NCBI GenBank assembly: GCA_015039465.1
Contig: MU130720.1
Span: 1 to 28,859, forward strand
Reading direction: 5' to 3'
DNA length: 28,859 nucleotides
Source of the DNA: Phlegmacium glaucopus
Lineage: Eukaryota; Basidiomycota; Agaricomycetes; Agaricales; Cortinariaceae
Every line of letters starts with the position of its first letter. The stretch's first letter is position 1. The position numbers and the translations under genes are program-made. The notes under the pieces are model-generated. The model was not told the DNA's origin, did no database searches, and worked only from the letters and a program-made list of their open reading frames with translations. Shown in pieces: positions 21,750 to 28,859 of this stretch.

Positions 21750-22390
21750 TGTTCGCACAATTGTACTTTGTATTCTCCCATTATGTTGTCATTGGCCAAT
21801 TTTTCGCAGTCAATGGATGGTTAGATATGTTCATAAACCGTCCTCTGGCCCTCGTTTATATCTACATGCCGCTTTCTCATCAAAAAGTGTTTGTTTGTGA
21901 TGCTCGTCATGATGCACAGGCTGTATTGAATACGCTCCTTGTTTGTGTTTGTTCCCCATATCTATATGTCTAAACATTTTCCTGGGGATTCTGTCAGACT
22001 CTCTTTGGCCCAGCTCAAAATAGATAACAAGTAAAGTCTGCTTTCTTATATGGAGACTGTTTGAATGAGGGATTCAGTAATCTCAGAAAGCGAAATAAAC
22101 TTCAGCAAGCAGAAGATAACACCGACAAAGCAAGGTTCGAATTCAATCCAGCGAACATTGGTTGGGCCGTGAAGGGACGTTGGTTGGTCAAGTAGCCAGG
22201 TGAGAAGGGTTTAAGATGAGATAGTAGTTTATGGATAATCAAGAGGGGAGAAATAAGGAATAAACTGCGGTGCAAGGTGAAATAAGGTACCGAGCGCTCA
22301 TTATGGATGTTTTCGATCATGACCACAGTTTATGTGCCATTTCTACCAGTCTAGTGCATGCTGCTTCTGAAATCTATGTGATAATCTATC
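21750..22390. other. No gene seen
   Basis: A 104-codon plus ORF overlaps the end of the kinase copy and is probably a shadow. A minus ORF at 22102-22326 has no motif. Confidence 0.4.
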
Positions 22391-22560
22391 TACCATCTCG
22401 ATATCGTCACTTTGTTGAACGCCAATATCATCGTCTCTATTCACAATACCGACATCTCCCGTGTCCGCTACCATCTCGATTCTCGATATCGTCACTTTGT
22501 CGAACGCCAATATCTTCGTCTCTATTCACAATACCAACATCTTCCATTTCCGTTTCCGAT
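22391..22560. repeat. 85-bp tandem duplication
   Basis: The block beginning CTCGATATCGTCACTTTGT occurs at 22397 and again at 22482 (the second copy differs by C for T at a few sites), 85 bp apart. About 70 bases are near-identical, including CGTCTCTATTCACAATACC. It falls in a short minus-strand ORF (acidic, ending at 22437), which may be coincidental. Confidence 0.75.
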
Positions 22561-22784
22561 ATTGAATTTGGATTGCTGGCCACAAAGTGCAAACTCCCAA
22601 TGGTAGATTCTATCATGGATTCCTGATCGTGGAAGGACAATCCCATGGAGACCCGCACCAGGAAGAGCGTAGATGAGATAAATAAGGCGAGAGAGCAAGT
22701 ATAACTTGCTATATACATCCTAAGTGTCCGAGTTGAAGATCGTGAAAAGGGGGACTGCCCAGATAGCTGGCCGGCCGTAAACCA

Positions 22785-23753
22785 TCAAGCCGCACAATCC
22801 AACATTTGCCAATCGTGAACCTCATTCTTCACAAAGACCCAAGATTTCGTCAACACGGGAGACACCAGACTCGATGCCGACAGGTTGAAGGTAGAATCCG
22901 ACATCACAACATTGTTGTCTCTGTCCCTCTCCCGCTCCTGATCAGCCACAATTCGCTCCAGCTCCTTGGTAGCATCGATGATGGACAGGGCCAGTCTGGG
23001 ACCCATATGGAGGATTCTCTGGCCTACAGGACTGGAGCGCATGTTGGTTTTGATGGCAACACGATACAGATCAGGCTCTGGCTTCGAACGAGGGAAGACG
23101 GGACGACCTGGGAGGACAGTGCGTGAAGGAGAGAGAGGAGAGGAGGTCCTGTGTGTACGGGTGATGGTAATGGGGGAAGCCACAGATGGCAATATCACCT
23201 GTGATGGTGCTTTGGGCAGAGCTACGCGCTTGATGGGATTGAATGTCACTTTGTGAGTGGACGGGGGTTGGGCTGTGGATGGTTGATGTTGCTGCTGCTG
23301 CGGAAGCTGCTGGTTTCCGTCCTGTGGGACTAGGTTGATTGGTCGTGTACGGATAGTGATGGGTTCCGCAGTGGCACGGTTAACAAGACCCTTCCGTCGT
23401 AATCGCTGTTCTTTGTAATACTGGAGAGTACAGTAGTAGGGGAGAGTAGCTGTATTGTTGGCAGGGTTGGCAGATGCTGATGTGGTATTCGTCTCTGGAA
23501 GGTGGACTAGGGTCTCTGTACGGCGTAGTGAACCCATCTGTGCTGTACGAAGTGCTTTAGCTGGGCATGAGAGTGCTGGAGTGGGATAGGAGAATGAGGA
23601 TGTACACTTGCGAGTAGAAGAATGCTGTTGCTGGACCGGAAGGGGTGACTGACATAAAGGCTTATGAAGGAGCAGAGGGCAAGGGAAGGACGCAAATTGG
23701 GCTGCCTGGTTGATATTGTGACCTGCTTGGATAAGGGTAACCTGTTTACACAC
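22785..23753 (-). CDS. Conserved-looking hypothetical protein, 322 aa, intact
   Basis: This is the longest uninterrupted ORF in the window, without introns. The N-terminal three quarters are low-complexity: Ser/Thr/Pro-rich, a Gln run with His (QQQQHQ), and basic phrases such as RRKGLVNR and FNPIKRVALPK. The C-terminal part is ordered in appearance: GQRILHMGPRLALSIIDATK, then a charged helix ELERIVADQERERDRD, and an end segment SWVFVKNEVHDWQMLDC. There is no signal peptide or membrane segment. Starts at 23753 or at an internal ATG near 23540 (MGSLRRTE) are both possible. It runs divergently from the PKS relic that begins 100 bp upstream. I do not recognise a function; composition suggests a nuclear or regulatory protein. 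Confidence 0.7.
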   Translation of the reverse strand: MCKQVTLIQAGHNINQAAQFASFPCPLLLHKPLCQSPLPVQQQHSSTRKCTSSFSYPTPALSCPAKALRTAQMGSLRRTETLVHLPETNTTSASANPANNTATLPYYCTLQYYKEQRLRRKGLVNRATAEPITIRTRPINLVPQDGNQQLPQQQQHQPSTAQPPSTHKVTFNPIKRVALPKAPSQVILPSVASPITITRTHRTSSPLSPSRTVLPGRPVFPRSKPEPDLYRVAIKTNMRSSPVGQRILHMGPRLALSIIDATKELERIVADQERERDRDNNVVMSDSTFNLSASSLVSPVLTKSWVFVKNEVHDWQMLDCAA

Positions 23754-23852
23754 CTCTTCGCATTATGGATCACCTGCCGCACGGCTATGTGGCACTAGGG
23801 CTCAAAGCGTGCTCACGGCTCTCGTTGAAAATTCACCTCCATCTGTGACGAG

Positions 23853-24655
23853 TCTGACGACAAACCTGCCCACCTTTGCACACTACTTCATCATACACGT
23901 TCTGATTACTTGCATCTACTCTCACATGCATACCTGCACACGGTCAAGAAGCCCTCCTCCAGTATTTGAGCAACTATCTCAATGTCTGCCTGGATCCAGA
24001 TGATTCGCTCTTCCATTCAATCTGCTACACCAGTTGCATTGGTTGTGAACACTAGTGATATAGGTTTGCTTGCGTTGCGACCAACATGACCTCATTGCTG
24101 GACTTGAAGAGAGAGGATCGGAGAAGGACTACCTGTATCTGCTGGCGACGCTTGTCGCATTCTGATGGGATTCCCCGACCAAGGCTCTCAATATCAAGGC
24201 ATGGATCGTTATCTGGCTCAGCAATACTCCGGTTTCAACACTATCATAACAGACGCCGCCCACAAATTGACTGCATATCCCACCCCTCCTTTCCTCGTTG
24301 ACCAGTCGGCTCCTCGTGGTCTTTCAATTGATCAGAGCGAAGTCGCCCAAATTTGTATCTTCATTTTCCAGTATTCCATATGCACTTGATTGGAATGTCG
24401 CAGCGTCCATGCTCAAGCCGTCACGGGCCACAGCTTGGGAGAAATCGCGGCAGCAGGCACCTTCGCCTCTCATGTTGCATGATTTTTTCTCATACATCCA
24501 ATCAGTGATTGCTCGGGCTTTCCGTTTCGAGGTTGGTTTGCAGTTCGTCGTTGTCAGGGCTACCCTTCTCCGCACCGATCCTGCTCACCCTGGAGGTATG
24601 GCTGCTGCTGCAGCGTCGGAAGAGAAAGTTGCATGTTACATTTCCAAGTAAAAGG
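23853..24655 (+). pseudogene. Polyketide synthase relic: KS-AT linker and acyltransferase domain
   Basis: Plus-strand frames, broken by shifts and stops, give the linker (RSDYLHLLSHAYL, EALLQYLSNYLNVCLD, SLFHSICYTSCIG, RFACVATNM) and then the acyltransferase. The latter has the opening GFPDQGSQYQGM at 24165, LSIDQSEVAQICIFIFQY, the serine-nucleophile motif GHSLGEIAAAGTF at 24426, and VVVRATLLRTDPAHPGGMAA to 24650. The order and orientation fit a type I PKS, where this domain loads malonyl units. GHSLGE is intact, but at least three frameshifts and several stops separate the pieces. No KS active site, PT, ACP or TE is visible, and the sequence ends at a stop after CYISK. Confidence 0.75.
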
Positions 24656-24869
24656 CTGGCGAACGAAGGTTTATGGACGTGGCGCCTCAAGCCATCAATA
24701 GCAGAGGGATATTTATGTTCTAAAAAGAAATGTAGATAGCAATATAAATATTTTTTCGTTAAGGTACCTGGAGTCCTGACCCGAACTCATAGTCCACTAC
24801 CTTCGTGATCATAAAATCCAGGTGGCGGATTGCGCTCAGGAGGAAGCATTCCCTGTTCAACATTGCTGC

Positions 24870-25710
24870 CCCTTCAAGTCTTCCGAGAACTTGGGTGAGA
24901 TGAGCTTGAGTTTGTCTCATCGGAAATGTCTGTTCTTGAACGCACGCTCCACCATGTTTATTACATCTTTGGCACTCGGGCGGGACGAACAGCTGGTCGT
25001 TGGACTCGTGTGGCGTGTCTCCATCGTCTTCGTGGGTCACTGCTCTTCGCTGGGCCTCGGTGATTTCTTCGCCGTAAGCGACACCATGAACACAGCATTT
25101 TTGGAACTCTATGATGTTCTGCGCGAGGGTGCTGGTTTTTTGCCTGAAAAGATGTACTCGATCTAACCCAAGTCATTGAGGTTTGTATCGTAAGGAGCGT
25201 ATTACATTTCGACGTACGTCCTGAGAATTTAAGGAGGCTTGAATAATTTTCACAATTTCGGTGGAGATGTATAGGGAAATTGGCACTGTGTTCCATAGAA
25301 TGCAACGCGATCTGCAAATAATAAAAAAAGAGAATAAGACAAAAAATAAGGATCAGGTTTCAACGGCTTACATGAAAGTGATGACTTCAATGCAACCGTC
25401 AATTTTTGCTTGCCTTCCAATGCGTGTAACCGCCGCCACTTTCAGTGGTTTGGAGGATCCTCGCAGTGGGGCTAGTGCGGAATTTTTCGAGGCCAGCGAT
25501 GATCCTACATCGTCGAGTGTCATAAATGTGGCTCTCGATTTTACTCCACTTCAAAGGAGTATCGCCTCCCTTGGACATGAGCTTGACATACGAGCCTGTG
25601 AAAACCATGAGTCCAACAACCCACGCGGAGGTTTGAATGGTGTAACCACGAAGGAAGAGCTCGTTAATGCTGACTGGTTCCCTGATCGAGTTTTCGATAG
25701 GCGAGTTGCT
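24870..25710 (-). pseudogene. P4-type ATPase (phospholipid flippase) relic
   Basis: Reading the minus strand 5' to 3', there is INELFLRGYTIQTSAWVVGL followed by MVFTGSYVKLMSKGGDTPLK (25672-25505). Then comes the membrane segment VPISLYISTEIVKIIQASL (25290-25225). IEYIFS and TLAQNIIEFQKCCVHGVAYG follow (25165-25080), then FKNRHF-stop-DKLKLISPKFSEDL (to 24880). These match, in order, fungal Dnf-type flippases, which move phospholipids between leaflets. The phosphorylation motif DKTGT has become GKK plus a shifted TST, so the catalytic Asp is lost. A TAG sits where family members have Gln before IEYIF. It is clearly non-functional. The nucleotide-binding and C-terminal membrane parts are missing. 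Confidence 0.75.
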
Positions 25711-25719
25711 GTTGGGCAG

Positions 25720-26190
25720 GCTGATTGTCTACCCACAATTTTCGTCCCATCTGATAACATCCTCCTCGACTAAGCTAGCCATGGTTGACATGGGTTTTAG
25801 TTTTGGATTTTGCCTATATGCAGGTGAGGATACATTGGGTTTTTGTGAATCAAGTTGACTGACCCACATCCCTGAGGGAGAAATACCAGGCCGGCGCAAG
25901 CGCATTGAAGCAGACGTGCGGTGGAGCGCTCGGGACTGGAATGACCTGGATATTGAGTAGGGCCGCGGGGTGCTAGTGAGAATAAAGAATGCAATGTGAA
26001 TGGTGGGCTGTGATTGAATTGAAGATGAGAATTTCGGTTACAACGCAGAAGATATGTTTAATTTTATACTTGATGAATAGAGCTCTCGCAGAGATAGTTC
26101 CTAGACAAAGTTTTAGATGCGTTTGAGCGAATGGGCGTGTATGAATCCTCGTCGCTGGCCAGTGGTGCCCAAGATATGCCTCAATAACCT
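25720..26190. other. No gene seen
   Basis: Between the flippase and Pumilio relics there are only short unconvincing ORFs on both strands. Confidence 0.4.
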
Positions 26191-26195
26191 CTACA

Positions 26196-27380
26196 TCAGC
26201 AGGTTGTTAGCGTGAGATGATAAACGCTGGATAATATTTTCAGACCCACCATTCCATCGCTGCGGTGACACAGAATGAGTAAATGAGAATGGGCCGCAAA
26301 ATAATCAGCATACAAGAGCCAGATTACTTCCGAACCAGTTTTAAGACCCCGGAGGGTTACGATACATAGAGAAAGGCACGCTGCTTAATTCACAGTAAGA
26401 TAAGGCCAGAAAACGGTACAAATAAACCTTACCGCTGGCAAAACGCTCGCAATAAGCTGGCCACCTTTGACCGAAAGAGCCAAATCATGGCATGTCGAAC
26501 GCTGAAGACAGGGAAGGTTTTGTTAGTATGCTCTATTAAAATAAGGGGAAGGGTATTACGCTTTGGCAGGCGCCTGACAACCTCATCCAATGTATCCATT
26601 CCACCTTCTTTCAGTGCTTTGGTAACAGACCGGCCTCCCTGTTGGCCGAGAATGCGAGTAAACCGACGAGGTCATCCTTTTGTGCTTGTCGGAACCATGT
26701 TCCAAGAAGTACAGTGTATATTGATTGTCAAATTTGAACGAAAGGTGTTGGATGCAATAAGAGGCCCATTTGCTCCTGGCGAACTTACTAATGATGCCAA
26801 AACCTTGGTTAAGGAGTTCGTCAACAATACTGTCTTTGGCATCGATTAGCCGTTGGTAAAAGCATCTGCGAGGTAGCCAAACCTGAACAACGAGCGATCC
26901 CGTCTCATGGCAGGTAAGAGATGCCCACTTTCCCTTCAAGGATCTATTGACGCTGCATAGTTAGGTGGTTTAGATACTGGTGGAAGGCAATAATTCTAGA
27001 CATACTATGTGAAGATAGGAAGGGCTAAAGGTATCGCAGTTGGTTGCAAGGACGATGCATCCTCTGTCAAATAATGTTTAAATCAGAAGAAGATTTGAAA
27101 GAGAAGGGAAACTTATCGCATACACGTAACAATTATTCTGTCTTTCTTCAGCAGTATAACTGCTTCCAACCATCCTCTGAATAACTCGGTTCCCGAAACT
27201 AAATAGAGGGATGTTAGTTGACTGATAATGTTAAAGTAATGCATGAAAGCGTACCGGTGGGACATCATCTCGAATCTTCGAGCGCATATCGCATCAACAA
27301 CTTTGAGTTTCTGCTGGAAGATTTCCAACTCTGGGTCTGATGACTCGTTCCCGATTTCACAGAGAGGACAGCAACCACCA
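26196..27380 (-). pseudogene. Pumilio (PUF) family RNA-binding protein relic
   Basis: The minus strand reads ELEIFQQKLKVVDAICARRF, EMMSHR, an intron (27254-27199, GTACGC...TTTAG), then FGNRVIQRMVGSSYTAEERQ. After decayed sequence come LKGKWASLTCHETGSLVVQV, AKDSIVDELLNQGFGIISKF and SKWASYCIQH. LEHGSDKHK, VTKALKEGGMDTLDEVVRRL and ALSVKGGQLIASVLPA (GTAAGG donor) follow, then TLRGLKTGSEVIWLL and a TGA at 26196. The alternating helix pattern and the NxxxQ/YCxQH-type five-residue RNA-contact positions are those of PUF repeats, which bind mRNA 3' untranslated regions. The middle repeats are missing, frameshifts occur near 26650 and 26490, and 13 extra in-frame residues sit between YCIQH and LEHGS. 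No start region is seen. Confidence 0.7.
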
Positions 27381-27421
27381 TTATGTAAATGATCACATGG
27401 TCACATGTGGTGCCTGCAACG

Positions 27422-27484
27422 CTTTTGCCACAAGATCACGTGTGGCAAAAGTATTGCATACAGGCTTTGTTTAGGGTTGGCTTT
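27422..27484. repeat. Dispersed hairpin repeat, copy 2
   Basis: The same 11-bp stem, 8-base CACG-containing spacer and GGCTTTGTTTAGGGTTGGC tail as at 8300, in the same orientation. It differs by a 3-base gap after TATTGCATA and then a few bases. It begins about 40 bp beyond the upstream end of the Pumilio relic. Confidence 0.85.
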
Positions 27485-27870
27485 CTCCCATATGCCTCTA
27501 CAGACCCAAATAACCTCGTATACCACTCATATTAACCCAACATCTCGTCACTTCTTCCACACCTTCATTGCTACCTCAAGTCATATTCCCAGAAGCAGAT
27601 TAACACCTTCGCCAAGTAAGTAGTACCACCCTCGGAACAATACCCATCGCATCTCATACATCCGCATTCTACAGACACGCCTGGCACTACCTTGGGTTCC
27701 ATGGAAATTACCCACACGCTACTCCCGGAAGATCAGTCTCTGACTCCCTCATACTCCCCGGATACTCTTCTATCAGCCCAGACTCGAAGTTAAACTACTA
27801 AATGGTCAGGTCCCAGGGTGTCACTCACGTCTGCAATGCTATTGCATGAGGTGATCTTAGTCAAAAAAAA
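27485..27870. other. No convincing gene
   Basis: Ser/Thr/Pro-rich open frames on the plus strand (27405-27623, and a short one from 27701) are not supported by a motif. The region may be the decayed upstream part of the histidine-kinase relic. Confidence 0.35.
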
Positions 27871-27873
27871 ATT

Positions 27874-28119
27874 ACGGCCCCAGTTCAGGGTGTCATGGTT
27901 CAACTCAAGGACGTCATCAATACCATGGTACATTCATCATTGTGTTCATTTATCAATGTCCTAAATCATTTCTAGATGGAAAAATTAGGACAATTTGCAA
28001 AGGATATCACTCGTGTATCCCAAGAAGTCGGAGTACGTATCAATCAATCAAGCGACATCTGTCTTATCGCGCTGAACAGAAAACTTGGCAGACAAGCTCT
28101 CGTTCTCGACGCCGAATGA
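27874..28119 (+). pseudogene. Group III (Nik1-type) histidine kinase HAMP-repeat fragment
   Basis: The frame reads APVQGVMVQLKDVINTM, then a 48-nt intron (27928-27975, GTACAT...TTCTAG), then MEKLGQFAKDITRVSQEVG and a GTACGT donor at 28033 with an acceptor at 28079. It resumes as KLGRQALVLDAE, one base out of phase, to a stop at 28117. The pattern LKxxxNTM...L..FA..xTRVSxEVG...KLGxQA is the signature of the HAMP repeats in fungal osmosensing hybrid histidine kinases. Only about one and a half HAMP units of a protein normally over 1000 residues are visible. No kinase or receiver part follows. Confidence 0.65.
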
Positions 28120-28859
28120 GCTGGAGGGTTATATGGGACGTAGGGCTGAAGGTTCCGATGGGAACAGTGAAGTATTCGTTTACGACTGTTGACCAGGTGG
28201 TACCTTAACTGCCAAGGATGTTACGTACTATTAACCTTATTAGGTATAAGGTCAGTTCTTCTTTTTCATGGAAAGTTACAACTGTAAAGTGGGATTCTGG
28301 TACCTGCCTGTAGAGCTAGAAGACCCAGTTTAGTGGGGATCGCTGCCGCCAACACTGTTGACGTTAGCATGAACTAGACATTCGCTCCTTCTGTAAGTTA
28401 ACTGGGATAGCTTTCTTTCCAAAAGTAGTTCTCGCAGTACGTTTTGTCTTTGTGTATGCAAGGCTTGGTTTAAGTTGGCGTGAGGAAGGTACAGACCATG
28501 TACACGAACTGGAGGATCAGACGGAACTGAAGGCTCAACATTTCACTGAGCTCACTGAAGACGTCGGTCGCGAGTATTAGACTATTTTTTTAGTCAGACA
28601 CAGGTCTCTTTTGTACTGGTGTCGTTTGGAACGGTGGTAAGGTACCTGTCATAGCAACTCTAGGATCTTGAAGTGTTGCTCGTAGATGACTCTAGAGGGT
28701 CACGCTGATGGAACCAGTGCAAACAATATCTAGCATGGATCACTCGTTATTTTGACAATCACCTCTCATATCTACATTTTGCTCATTCAACGCTTGAACT
28801 CTCCAACTTAAACGACGGTTAAACGACTTGTGGCGATAGTCAAGAGCGGTACACGGAAA
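28120..28859. other. No gene seen
   Basis: There are short ORFs only, and no motif or repeat is recognised. No further HAMP or kinase sequence could be read in any frame. Confidence 0.45.

Noticed and set aside
24822..25166. 114-codon plus-strand ORF
   Set aside because: Antisense to clear flippase motifs on the minus strand.
26487..26849. 120-codon plus-strand ORF
   Set aside because: It is the antisense shadow of the Pumilio relic, whose motifs on the minus strand are specific.
1..28859. tRNA and rRNA genes
   Set aside because: No complete cloverleaf or rRNA core was seen. The only tRNA-like piece is a B-box-like segment at about 3630.

Overview
This window looks like a repeat-rich, gene-poor stretch of an agaricomycete (mushroom-forming basidiomycete) genome. 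The evidence is the introns and the gene families. Introns are 45-65 nt GT-AG with CTAAC/CTGAC-like branch points. The families are FunK1-type kinase, VWA plus E2-ubiquitin-conjugating protein, a DUF6534-like membrane protein, a Nik1-type histidine kinase HAMP segment and basidiomycete-like PKS, flippase and Pumilio pieces. No species can be named from the sequence alone.

Most genes are damaged copies. Layout: 1-5 kb is mostly non-coding, with a possible small spliced gene at 275, a 57-bp tandem repeat at 1.88 kb, a G-run tract at 4.03 kb and a 10-bp minisatellite at 4.16 kb. The N-terminus of a DUF6534-like membrane protein lies at 5.0 kb. From 5.3 to 9.9 kb I see only unconvincing ORFs and one hairpin repeat (8.30 kb) that recurs at 27.42 kb. 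From 10.1 to 14.2 kb, in AT-rich DNA, are two minus-strand multi-exon genes. The larger (11.14-14.14 kb) splices into about 734 codons and ends in what looks like an Fe(II)/2-oxoglutarate dioxygenase core (HxD ... HGT), with a TGA exactly in the middle of HxD.

From 15.0 to 21.7 kb is a run of degraded genes from families expanded in agaricomycetes: a six-exon gene with a nuclease-like SEAK motif (+), an unassigned relic (-), a 5'-truncated VWA-E2 fusion with an 18-nt microexon (-), and a FunK1 kinase (+) that has lost its metal-binding DWD motif. From 22.4 to 23.75 kb come an 85-bp tandem duplication and one uninterrupted 322-aa ORF (-). From 23.85 kb to the end are relics of a PKS KS-AT linker/acyltransferase (+), a P4-ATPase flippase (-), a Pumilio-family protein (-) and a HAMP segment of a group III histidine kinase (+).

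The genes do not form an obvious pathway. The best reading is a graveyard of duplicated or retained gene fragments between repeats. Many breaks are single in-frame stops that could be C-to-T changes (CAG to TAG, CGA to TGA). The most interesting object is the AT-rich dioxygenase-like gene and its neighbour. Family assignments rest on motif recognition by eye; no search was run.
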